Shown here piece after piece: positions 1 to 8,425 of a stretch of 14,581 nucleotides of DNA. Position 1 is the first letter of the stretch. Each line of letters opens with the position of its first letter. A model generated the notes under the pieces. The model ran no database searches, was not told where the DNA came from, and worked only from the letters and a program-made list of their open reading frames with translations. Source of the DNA: Tieghemiomyces parasiticus (Eukaryota; Kickxellomycota; Dimargaritomycetes; Dimargaritales; Dimargaritaceae); contig JANBPT010001100.1 in assembly GCA_027575765.1 (NCBI GenBank), forward strand, positions 1-14,581, in the 5' to 3' direction. Both the position numbers and the translations under genes were made by a program.

Positions 1-2
1 AC

Positions 3-83
3 GCGACCCTCTTGGACCATGTGACTGTCCTCCGGCGGATCGACCCCTATGACCCGACACCCCTACTACTGCAGGGTGGCTAA
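3..83 (+). CDS. 3' end of an unrecognised protein-coding gene (partial)
   Basis: The third frame from the window edge is open for 26 codons and ends at TAA (81-83). The peptide ends in DPYDPTPLLLQGG. Most third codon positions are G or C, as in the confident genes of this window, and the non-coding DNA that follows lacks this bias. I read it as the C-terminus, or last exon, of a plus-strand gene lying mostly outside the window. The fragment is too short to assign to a family and shows no motif I recognise. The alternative is a chance open stretch, because 26 codons without a stop is not rare in GC-rich DNA. Confidence 0.4.
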   Translation, partial: ATLLDHVTVLRRIDPYDPTPLLLQGG

Positions 84-286
84 TAACGCTGGGCGGAGAT
101 CCTAAGGGGGTGAGACACCACAACTCAGGTCCCTTGCGCAGCTGATCTCACCAGCCAGTGAGACGGTGGACCTACAATTCATAGTGGCCAGGACTGTAAG
201 GCGTCACGGTGTGGGGATTTCCTCCACGAGGTCGTCCGCTGGCTAGCGGGACCGACAGCAGGTCTTTAGTTACGCCTTACTGTTCA

Positions 287-300
287 CCCCCCCCCCCCCC
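287..300. repeat. C14 homopolymer tract
   Basis: Fourteen consecutive C residues in intergenic DNA. The exact length could be affected by sequencing or assembly error, or be polymorphic. No functional role is evident. Confidence 0.9.
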
Positions 301-804
301 GTAGGGATACAAGTTACAAAAGAGCCCAGGCCAACTGTGCATGGCTACTTCACCTTCTATTGTGTCTGCTCGGCACCGTAGATGTGTATAACCCGCGATA
401 CGGGCACAAAGAGTTTGGTGGCTTTGTGATACCTGGGAGAAGCAAGAGCAGCAGCCTAAAGCCGGGTGCACGCACCGACGGCAATGGCCGACGGCCCAAC
501 GAGTCCCGCCCAGGGTGTGATCGCCTTAGCTGCTCAGCATTGTTCGGTACGCCGCGCGAGCCACTGCCGAGCCCGCCCTTGCCGTGGGTAGTGGGGTCTA
601 GGAGTGGGAGGGAACTCGAGATGAAAGTGATTAGCCTATCGCAACCCCCTGGGCCGCTGGAGTCTGCTTGAGTGGGTGGACCAGGGGAGGGTCTACACCG
701 GCAGCTGACTCCCAATACCCAGCTTGTTTCTGGCCGGGCCGGCCGACTTGCGGGAAGGGCGAGGGGTGGGTCCTTTAGGCGGAGGCGGCCCCCGCATGAC
801 TGCC

Positions 805-824
805 TATATATATATATATATATA
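805..824. repeat. (TA)10 dinucleotide repeat
   Basis: Ten uninterrupted TA units, flanked on both sides by the hexamer ACTGCC (799-804 and 825-830). It lies about 300 bp upstream of the transporter ATG. It could act as a TATA-like element for a transcript with a long leader, or simply be a microsatellite. Confidence 0.9.
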
Positions 825-1126
825 ACTGCCTGGCACAGCTCGTCGGCGTCGGAACTGCCCACTCTCCGCTCTTTATGCAATCTCTGCTGCCCAAAACTGT
901 CCGTCTACGCCATCCATAATTACCACCAGCCCTTCCCTCGCCTTTTTGTCTATAGCCCTATCCACCCGCCTGCCTGCCTGCCTTTAGTACGGGCGGTTCT
1001 CGACACCGTAGCATTACCAAACCTCCACACAACCTCCCGTTTCAGCTCAAGGCCCGTCACGCATTTCGCTCATTTGGACTAACACCCTCATTGCTCACTC
1101 CCTCACTTCGCCTCTGTGAGACTCCT

Positions 1127-2488
1127 ATGCGGCGAACGACCCAGGTCACGGTGGCCTATCTGGTGGGCTGCCTGTCCATGCTAGGGGCGGGAACGGTATA
1201 CCTCTTTTCTCTCTACGGCCCGGCCTTTAACGCCGTGCTGCACTTCAGCTCGTCACAGACTAACGTCGTGGCCTCGGCCGGCGACTATGGGCTCTACTTG
1301 AGCGGACCCGTGTGCGGGGCCCTGGTCGACCGTCTCGGACCCCGGCCGCCGGCCTTTCTCGGCGGGGGGCTACTCCTGGTCGGCTATAGTCTACTGGCCC
1401 ACCTGTTCAACCACGTCCCCGCTGACACCGACGACGCCTCGCCGCATACCGTGGCCCTGGCCGCCTTCGCCTTTGCCTTGGTGGGCATGGGCAGCCAGGC
1501 CGCCTACATGGCCGCCATGTCGGCCACCGCCCGCAACTTTGCGCGCCACCGTGGTCTGGCCCTAGGTACCGCCATCGGTCTGTTTGGCCTCTCGGCTTTC
1601 TTCTTTTCCCAGATGCACCGCCTGCCGGTCCTACACGAGGAGGCCCGGTTTCTGGCCTTTTTAGCCGCGGCTACCAGTGGCGCCCACTTTATTGCGGCCA
1701 CTGGTCTTCGCGTCGTGCCCCCAGCGTCCCCTGAGGTCATCGATGTGCCCAGCGAAGCGGCTCGGCTTATCGGACCCGTTGACTTGGTGACCCCGGTGGC
1801 CCCAGTCCCACGCGCGCTCAACCCGGCCAGCCAGCGTACCTTCTTCCGTGACCCCCAGGCTCTGTACCTGTTCCTAGGCCTGTTTGGCGTGACGGGCGCC
1901 GGCCTCATGTTTATTAACAATATTGGCACCGTTATTGACACCCTAGCTGCCACGGACGCCGCTCCGGCCGCGACCCTTCAGCTTCGTACCCACATTGTGT
2001 CTCTGCTCAGTCTCAGCAACTTTGGCTCCCGCGTACTCTCGGGCCAGACCTCGGACGTGTTGCTTCGGCGGCACGGGCTGCCACGCATCGCTCTGCTACT
2101 CACCGCCGCCGTGGTCATGCTGTTTTCCCAGCTGGGGGTGACCCACCTAACGTCCACCACTGGTCTCTACCTTCTGACCGTCCTCATCGGGTCCGCCTAC
2201 GGCACGGTGTTCGCCCTGGGTCCCACTGTCACCAGCGAGTACTGGGGCAACGCCCACCTCGGCTACCACTGGGGTTGGCTGGTTCTGGCCCCGGCTATCG
2301 GTGGCCACACCTGCAACACTCTGTTTGGCCTGGTTTACGACGCCCACGCCCCTGCCGGCACGCCAGTGTGTACGGGTGCTCACTGTTTCCAAAACAGTTT
2401 CCGGATCACCGCCGGACTATGCCTGTTCAGTGCCATTGCCCTCGCTCGTCTGTTGGTCCTGCGCTTCCGCGTCCTCAAGGCCCAGTGA
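1127..2488 (+). CDS. MFS transporter, Mch1/nodulin-like family
   Basis: Predicted 453-residue integral membrane transporter with about twelve hydrophobic segments in two halves: roughly residues 8-190, then 243-447, separated by a hydrophilic loop at about 195-240. GALVDRLGPRP (64-74) fits the MFS motif A between helices 2 and 3. GLMFINNIGT (259-268), SRVLSGQTSD (301-310) and the Cys pair in CTGAHCF (C415, C420) match patterns I associate with the Mch1 and nodulin-like monocarboxylate-type branch. The substrate is unknown; yeast Mch proteins resemble monocarboxylate transporters but are not shown to carry monocarboxylates. I chose the ATG at 1127. The frame stays open upstream to 1091, but that codon is TTG. 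The ATG at 1127 lies just before the first membrane helix, though its context is weak (C at -3). The gene is intronless and convergent with the hydrolase gene downstream. The likely location is a vacuolar or plasma membrane (inference). Confidence 0.88.
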   Translation: MRRTTQVTVAYLVGCLSMLGAGTVYLFSLYGPAFNAVLHFSSSQTNVVASAGDYGLYLSGPVCGALVDRLGPRPPAFLGGGLLLVGYSLLAHLFNHVPADTDDASPHTVALAAFAFALVGMGSQAAYMAAMSATARNFARHRGLALGTAIGLFGLSAFFFSQMHRLPVLHEEARFLAFLAAATSGAHFIAATGLRVVPPASPEVIDVPSEAARLIGPVDLVTPVAPVPRALNPASQRTFFRDPQALYLFLGLFGVTGAGLMFINNIGTVIDTLAATDAAPAATLQLRTHIVSLLSLSNFGSRVLSGQTSDVLLRRHGLPRIALLLTAAVVMLFSQLGVTHLTSTTGLYLLTVLIGSAYGTVFALGPTVTSEYWGNAHLGYHWGWLVLAPAIGGHTCNTLFGLVYDAHAPAGTPVCTGAHCFQNSFRITAGLCLFSAIALARLLVLRFRVLKAQ

Positions 2489-2908
2489 CCGTTGATATAT
2501 CCTTCCTACACATGGACATGTATTTGTATTACCAACCACTCCCCAGTCCGCCAGGATAATTGGGTATGCGCTTCTACATCACCATAGGCCTGCCACACGA
2601 CATGCGCCGCTCCGGGCCCTCATACCTGGGTCGCCAATCCCGCCGTTTACCTGCGCCCCAGTAGGCCCATGCCAGTCACAGTCCCATTCATTGTGGACCG
2701 CCTCGATTATTTTTAAACCCCGTTGGACACTGGACCAAGCCATAAATTCGCTACTGAGAATCAGGAAAGATTAACTTGTTGAAATTAATGTGTGCCACAG
2801 AATAATAATGATAAGAGAAATAGTACATGCTACACTCTCTATGGAAACACAATGGTGAGAGATATATAGTATATATATTTAAATAAAGTGTGAACCCCTC
2901 CCCCTCGC
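2489..2908. other. Convergent AT-rich 3' spacer
   Basis: A 420-bp spacer between the stop codons of the transporter (plus) and the hydrolase (minus). It has an AT-rich core from about 2705 to 2890. AATAAA occurs on the plus strand at 2882-2887, 394 nt after the transporter stop and close to the hydrolase stop. If it is used, the two 3' UTRs would overlap. No canonical AATAAA was seen on the minus strand here. No gene is visible. Confidence 0.5.
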
Positions 2909-3985
2909 TTACATGTCGACTACGGATTCTCCGCCAAAATGCAGGGCCAGGATGGAATTGAAGCGCCGCGCCTGTTCGAGAAACAGGACGTGTCCTGAGC
3001 CGGGGAATGTGTAGATCGGGGCGCGCAACAGGCTGGCCAGTTGTAACGAGTCGGCAGAAGGGACCATCCGGTCGGCGGTGCCGGTGAGCACCAGACACCG
3101 GATACGCGATTGGTCGCGGAGGGGTTTGAGGCGCGCGGCGGACACGGAGTGCCTTAGAGATGCCGAAAACTGTGCCATGGACCCCCGCACCTTGGGCGGC
3201 CGCGTATGGGCGCCCTGACGGAGCGCACACTGGGCCACAAAGTCCCGGTTGAAACGGACCTGGTGGGCCGGGTAATTCGGGTCCGCGGGACCGGAATAGG
3301 GATCCTGCAGCCAGGTTTCTGGGTACAGGAGCTGGTTGAGGATCTGGAGTTTCTGTCGCGGGTCACGGGTGACCATGAGGCGGGCGTTGAGGTAGGACGT
3401 GGCCGGCGGGAAAAAGCGGCGTCCCGTCGTGGTGCTGACGAAGGTCAAGGTAGCGAATCGGTCGAGGTCGCTCTCGAGTGCCATTTCCTGGGCCACCATG
3501 CCGCCGAGACTGAACCCGACCAGGTGCACCTCGGTCGTCCACCCGACGTGGTCGAGGAGCGCCAGGACGTCGCGGGCCATCGCTTTAGTGGTGTATAGCC
3601 CCGGAGGGGTATCGGACCACCCGGACCCGCGGTTATCCAGGACCAATACCTGGTACTCGGGTAGGGCGGCAAAGTGGCGAATCTGATGTTCCCATCCCAC
3701 CAGGCTCATGCCCAGCCCGCCCACGAACACGATCCGCCGTGGCCCCCGGCCATGGTGTTCGTAATAAAGTCGGAATTCCGAGGCACTTTCGTCGGAATGG
3801 GTCGGTACCGTGAAGTAGGCCTGGTGGACCAGGGTGTCCGAAAGCAGCGGGGTGGGTAGGTGAGCCAGGGGCTGCTCTGCCTCTTTGGCAATGGTACTGA
3901 GCCCCCGACTGAGCTGCCCGGTCTCGGCGGGATCCGGCCCATGGCTTAGCATAGGGGAAATGAGGGACGCCTGAGGGAAATGCAT
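2909..3985 (-). CDS. Alpha/beta-hydrolase fold protein
   Basis: Intronless 358-residue alpha/beta-hydrolase. Hydrophobic strand and oxyanion region VFVGGLGMS lies at 86-94, and the family hallmark DNRGSGWSD at 117-125. The nucleophile elbow is VGFSLGG (156-162) with Ser159. TGTADRMV (301-308) supplies the likely acid Asp305, and GSGHVLF (329-335) supplies His332, so the Ser-Asp-His triad is complete and spaced as expected. A cap segment lies around 190-285. The sequence resembles the broad esterase, epoxide-hydrolase-like and acyl-ester hydrolase group; the substrate cannot be named. The first 55 residues precede the fold and carry no clear signal peptide. Two starts are possible: ATG at 3985 (A at -3) and an in-frame ATG at 3952 (residue 12, C at -3). 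The TA tract ends four bases before the first ATG. If that tract acts as a TATA box, transcription might begin too late to include it. The C-terminus (VVDM) has no peroxisomal signal. Confidence 0.9.
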   Translation of the reverse strand: MHFPQASLISPMLSHGPDPAETGQLSRGLSTIAKEAEQPLAHLPTPLLSDTLVHQAYFTVPTHSDESASEFRLYYEHHGRGPRRIVFVGGLGMSLVGWEHQIRHFAALPEYQVLVLDNRGSGWSDTPPGLYTTKAMARDVLALLDHVGWTTEVHLVGFSLGGMVAQEMALESDLDRFATLTFVSTTTGRRFFPPATSYLNARLMVTRDPRQKLQILNQLLYPETWLQDPYSGPADPNYPAHQVRFNRDFVAQCALRQGAHTRPPKVRGSMAQFSASLRHSVSAARLKPLRDQSRIRCLVLTGTADRMVPSADSLQLASLLRAPIYTFPGSGHVLFLEQARRFNSILALHFGGESVVDM

Positions 3986-4710
3986 ATTTATATATATATA
4001 TATATATATCTCAAAAAATGCTTAAAAATGAGGGGGGATCGGGTGGTGCGGTGAAGGAGAGTATGCCAATGCAATAAATCAACACGCGAATGTCCAGTAG
4101 GGGAGGGAAATAATTAAAGGCGGAGTTGCCGACGGCCCAGCTGACAACCAAATGAGGTGCCCAAACTAGAGGATGCACGACAGCGTCCACGGACTAGCTT
4201 AGGCGGCGATGTAAACGCGGGAATATCAGGGGCGTTTGCGTGTGAAGGATAAAATAAGCGCCCTGCTTAGAGAAATTGAGGGGGGAGGGGAAGGGTTGCA
4301 TGGCAGTCTACGCCCGCCCGACCTAAGCAGGGCAGGAGTCGAATAGCCGTAACAATCAAAACGGGGCTAGGCTGTCCCCCCCCTTCAGCCAGCCCCTCCC
4401 ATCTGCCGTCTCCCCCCTGGGATCGTCAAACCGGATGAAACGAATAGTAAGAGTGGCGATCCCAATATATCAGGATTAAGAAGGGAATGACTGACGTCCG
4501 CCACCTCCCTCTACCCGCAGAATATGCATGCCTCTCCCCCGCCCAAGCCCCGTGCTCTCCCCTACCGCTACCGTCACAACGGCCGTTAGGCGGGCCCGCT
4601 GGACGTCAGCACCTCTTCACTATTGAGTATGTACAAAGGGCAGAGGTGGGGGCTTGTATGTATTGTGTAGGATCCGGATAGAGAATAAATAATGGTAGCA
4701 GGTATGTCGC
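3986..4710. other. Intergenic region between hydrolase and AP180 genes
   Basis: About 725 bp with no supported gene. It should contain the hydrolase promoter (right of 3985) and the 3' UTR of the AP180 gene (left of 4711), since both are on the minus strand. Several C- or G-rich runs occur around 4270-4420. No canonical minus-strand AATAAA was found downstream of the AP180 stop, so a variant polyadenylation signal is presumably used. Confidence 0.5.
3989..4009 (-). repeat. TA dinucleotide tract abutting the hydrolase start
   Basis: About ten and a half TA units. Read on the minus strand, the run ends three bases before the first ATG (3983-3985). It may act as an AT-rich core promoter or simply be a microsatellite in the 5' UTR. 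It is the same length class as the tract at 805-824. Confidence 0.85.
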
Positions 4711-7187
4711 CTAGAACCCCGCGAAATTGAACGGGTTGCTTGACGGTGCTTGGTGGTTACCGTTCGATGCTGGTGCCGAGGGCGGGCTGGTGAGATCAAA
4801 ATTGGCCGCAAACAGGGGCTGTGTGGCGTCCCCGCCAAACCCCGATCCAGGCGGCGGAGCCTGGCTACCTGGAGTCCCCGCTCCTCCATAGGCCGTTTGG
4901 AACTGCGAGGCCGGATGGTAGGTAGTTCGGTTGCGCATGGCCAGCGCAGTGGTTGTCGTCGTGGTGATGAGTTCCGTCGGGGTCTGTTGGTATTGCTTAT
5001 GCTGGGTCACCGTCGAGTCAGGAGCAAACAACGAGGTGAACGGGTCCGATGTCGAAGTACCAGAAACCGGCGTACCGGTTTGACCACCGGCCGGAGCGAA
5101 TGGGTTGCTGGACACTGTGTGGAACTGCGTCGACATGGACTGGCCAGTGTACATGCTTTGCCGCTGAGTGAATGGATTGTGCGATAGGGTGGCTGGCGCG
5201 GCCTGCGGCGCCGGGAGTGCCAGGAAGTTATTGCCAACACCGCTACCACTACCGACCGTATTCGACGGGTAGGACATTGAATTGAGCTCATACATGGTCT
5301 GGCGCTGAGTGAAGGGGTTGTGGGTGGTCGTTCCACCGGCCGGTGTGGGTGGCGGCTGTGATGCGACTACCAGGGCACCGCTATCTGTATTGCCCAGGAA
5401 AGGGTTGGCCGCTGCGGTAGACTGTGACTGCGCCTGGTAGGGAGCCTGCGGCTGAAATAGGTTTGTCGCGAAGGCCGGTGCCGCGCCGGTAGGCGTCAAA
5501 ACGCTGAGGGTGCTAGGCCCGGCGGACGGGTTCGCAGGCAGGGGCGCTACCTCGCCCTCAATACTGGCGAAGAAATCGATCAGGTCTCGCTGTGACTGGT
5601 TCTTCTGGGTGTTGGGCGATACCGGCTGGGGCGCGGTCGACGACCGCGCCATGGTAGCTGACCGGACTGGCATGGGTTCCTTGGGCGGGGCGGGCGCGGT
5701 CGCTTGGCGGGGCAGAGTATTGAAGGAAGGCTTTTTACTCACGGACTTGGCGGGTGCTGTCGAGGTCTTGGCCATCCGCGTGGGCCCGGCCTGCTTGCTG
5801 TTCTTGAGTTTCTCTTCCACAGACAGGCGAGCCTCGGGCGTGCCTAGGTACTGCTCGAGCGAGATGGCCAGCGATACGGGCGCATGGTTGAGTTGAGGGA
5901 TGCTCATGCCGAAGGCGCTCTGTAGTTGCCGGCCATTGTCGAGAAAGTCGGCCACGCGGTCAGTGATCTTAACGAATCGCTTGTACAGCTCCAGACATCG
6001 CTTCATGTCATCGTACGAAATGATAAAGTAATTCTTGAGCATCTTGATCACGCCCGCGTTCATCGTCTGGAACAGCTTGAGGAGCTCGTTGATAAGAAGG
6101 CGGAACGCCGAAAAGGTCACCTCATTATCTACAGTGTCGATGAAGAACTGTGGCGCGATTGTCAGGAGGGGCAGAGTACAGATGGACAGGTCCGAAGGGT
6201 ATTAGTGGCCAGGGTCCAAACGGTAAAGTGCGAGCCGGCCGTGAAAACAACAACTTAAGGCACCCTCGAGAGGTAAAATAAAAACCCGTAACCTACCTTG
6301 GCCTTGAGCAGCACGTAGATTTGTCGCTGCACCATCGCAATTTCGTGTAGGAGCCGAGAAATATCCACCGGACCGTCACCGTTGATCTGCGAGGAGGATG
6401 GATACTTGTCCCGCACAAAGTCGACTCGGAGGTCTCGGTACGTATTGACCTTCTCCACGAGGTAATGGGCGTACAGGCGGATGTTTTTGCTCTGGTCAAA
6501 AGCTGGATTGATGGTTCAGAAGGAAAGGAGGGGGGCACAGAAGGCATGGGTGCGTGCACTTAGCGGTGAGCCAGATGAAGAGTTGGTTGAGATGAAACTC
6601 ACACGCGGCACTACCATTTTACCGCTGTACCCTTGGCTACGCCGAAGCCCAAACGTCGAACTAATAGGCCACTTACATCGGGTGCCGTTCTTATCCCGAA
6701 ATTGGTGCAGGTCCAGAACATTTTGGTTACGGGAAAGGAATTTAAAAAGCTTGTCGGAATCGCCCTCCAGCAGTAGGAGGTGGACGACGATGAGCGTCTT
6801 GAAGGTGATCTACATGGGTTCGGGGGTGGGCGCGGCACAAGGGGGTGGACGTTGGGGGTAAAGTATTAGATACAGCGTCAGCAATAAATATACCGGCAAG
6901 GTCTCGTGACAGTGGCCTTGCTGAAGAAGACAGGACGGGGGAGGGGAAGTCCTCTCGGGTTGGTCCTGCCGCACAGCATAGCCCCGAATAGATACCCAGG
7001 GCAGCCAGCGCAGCTATAAAGGGCGACTTACCACCCAGGACGGCTCCGAGAACCGACCTTCGATAACCATAAAGAGCTCAGGCATGGTCAAGGCGTCGGA
7101 CCAGGTGAGCTGCACGAGGCGCTCGACATGCTTGCGCTTAGGCGTGACGCAGTCCTTGTTGGTAGCCTTAAACACGGCCTTCTCCAT
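4711..7187 (-). CDS. AP180/CALM-type clathrin assembly protein (ANTH domain), four exons
   Basis: Spliced 643-residue endocytic adaptor. Exons on the minus strand are 7187-7032, 6809-6677, 6502-6297 and 6147-4711 (1932 nt, in frame throughout). Residues 1 to about 260 form an ANTH domain, which binds PtdIns(4,5)P2 and helps build clathrin coats at the plasma membrane. The lipid-binding signature K-x9-K-x-K-H is perfect: K7, K17, K19, H20. The rest (about 270-643) is Pro/Ser/Thr/Gln-rich and carries peptide motifs: five NPF (413, 442, 489, 513, 636), which bind EH-domain proteins such as Ede1/Pan1-type scaffolds, and one DPF (533), the type recognised by AP-2 appendages. DLIDFF (353-358) is clathrin-box-like but lacks the usual final acidic residue. 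The module HNPFTQRQ-T/S-MY occurs twice. The start ATG has strong context (GCCATGG). The open frame continuing upstream has no ATG and is low-complexity, so I treat it as 5' UTR. It is orthologous in role to yeast Yap1801/Yap1802. Confidence 0.93.
6148..6296 (-). other. Intron 3 of the AP180-type gene
   Basis: A 149-nt phase-0 intron with donor GTAGGT and acceptor CACAG. A CTGAC branch-like motif lies about 15 nt before the acceptor, and there is also a CTAAT upstream. Splicing joins LLKAK to FFIDT and gives continuous ANTH sequence. Confidence 0.88.
6503..6676 (-). other. Intron 2 of the AP180-type gene
   Basis: A 174-nt phase-1 intron with donor GTAAGT and acceptor ATCCAG. The split codon T|CT encodes Ser97, and the joined protein reads KNGTRSFDQSKNIR, as expected inside an ANTH domain. 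Confidence 0.88.
6810..7031 (-). other. Intron 1 of the AP180-type gene
   Basis: A 222-nt phase-0 intron with donor GTAAGT and acceptor TGTAG. It joins EPSWV to ITFKTLIVVHLL, a conserved ANTH segment. Confidence 0.88.
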
Positions 7188-8425
7188 GGCGAATAACGTA
7201 ACCGGCGGGCAGCGTTGGCAGGCAGTCGGGCTAGAACTTGAGCAACGGCTCGAATGGCCTGGGGGTGGGCGGAACAATAAGTCGGATCGGACGCGTGAGG
7301 ACGGGCGGTGAGGGTGGCAGCTGTGGCGAATGGCAGGGGAGGCAGATGGTGAGAGGCGAAGTACAGCGTCCCTTGGGAAGTCGTGGACGGATGCGGGCAG
7401 GAAGGAAACTGATAAATGAGACGCGGGGACGAGGGGCCGAGACACATGGCACGCCCACACGTCAGTTGGGGCCGAGGCAAGTGCTGAGGTTGGGGACACG
7501 GGACGGTTGGGAAGCGTGGAGTGAGTCAATTGGCGATGCTTTAGACAAAGGCGTGCTGATTAGGAAAGGGTACTGTAGGGTTAGGAGGTGGCAAGCGGTA
7601 TGGAAGTGGGTCCACATAAGGTATATCTAGCGCTGGATTAAAGGCGAGGGGGCAATACAGGCGGCCCTCTGGTTTGGATGGCAGCGACCACCAAGGACAC
7701 CCCTTCCCCTTTCACCCTGCATAGAACGGATGACGCCTCCTTCCGCCCAATTGTGTGCGTGCGTGTGTGTATGTGTCACCGTGGTTTGTCAACGCGGCGA
7801 GGGGAAGAGAGGGTGGACTGCGCCTGGGAAAAAAAAGAGAAGCGTTGCTAGGGTCTGGCCCCATAATGGTTCAGCGTCAGGATAGTTGACGTTTATGCCC
7901 TCGCCGTCCAGACTAGTGCACCACCTTTGTGCGTACCAGCATCAGAGTGACATACGACGGCGGAAAAGACTGGCCGGATCCGGTGTCCTTGGCAATCGCA
8001 GCGGGCAGAGGAGTGTCAGGACTTAGGGATAAAGACCAGGAAACAGCCGAGCTCTGCCCTGGCGGGGGGCGTGTGTGGCGGCGAAAGCCTCCTTGCACAG
8101 GGCAAACCGTGTACTCGGTCCTCCGGGCTCATAGCCGGTGCCACAACGACGTGCCTCGCGAACCCAGAGGCCATACGCCGCCATTCCAATGTACTCTCTC
8201 ACTCTTCTAATCGTATGCCGCTATTGGCCTGGTATCCATCATACCGTGCTCACTGCGATGGAAACAGTTCATAGGGCCTACATGAGCAGTGTGAGTTGAA
8301 GTGATTAATTATAGAGTGAGTATGAATATAAAAAACGGCTTTCGGAGAAGGGGGTGGAGCGGAGTAGGGCTAGCATCGGCAGCTAGGCCAACTAGCCCGT
8401 CCGGCCGAGGCAATACGGTGCCATG
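7188..8425. other. Intergenic region upstream of the AP180 gene
   Basis: About 1.24 kb between the AP180 start and the IDO-family stop. From about 7240 to 7470 the plus strand is strongly purine-rich, so the AP180 sense strand is CT-rich just upstream of its ATG, as is common in fungal leaders. A TG-rich run lies at 7752-7776 and an A8 run at about 7829-7836. Open frames here are low-complexity or lack an ATG, and I support none of them. The left part should hold the AP180 promoter, and the right part the 3' UTR of the IDO-family gene. No minus-strand AATAAA was found near that stop. Confidence 0.55.
7752..7776. repeat. TG-rich imperfect microsatellite
   Basis: An imperfect TG dinucleotide run with interruptions such as TGCG and TATG, located in intergenic DNA. 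No role is evident. Confidence 0.7.

Larger units (their letters stand above)
84..1126. other. Intergenic region upstream of the MFS transporter
   Basis: About 1 kb without a convincing gene. Short open frames on both strands (for example 360-671 and 672-1082) run through simple-sequence DNA and resemble no protein family I know. The region holds a C14 homopolymer (287-300), a (TA)10 tract (805-824) and short CTGC repeats (about 966-982). The last 200 bases or so are pyrimidine-rich on the plus strand, as is common near fungal transcription starts. It presumably carries the terminator of the left-edge gene and the promoter and 5' UTR of the transporter. Confidence 0.6.

Noticed and set aside
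350..1082. Small genes in the left intergenic region, including a frame reading through the (TA)10 tract as an IYIYIY run
   Set aside because: They are built on simple repeats, lack coding bias and overlap each other on both strands.
2751..3230. A minus-strand 159-codon frame across the end of the hydrolase and the AT-rich spacer
   Set aside because: It is out of frame with the hydrolase, whose catalytic His lies in the same DNA. Its tail is translated AT-rich spacer.
7188..7529. N-terminal extension of the AP180 protein upstream of 7187
   Set aside because: The frame is open but contains no ATG, the peptide is low-complexity, and the ATG at 7187 has strong context and sits where ANTH proteins normally begin.
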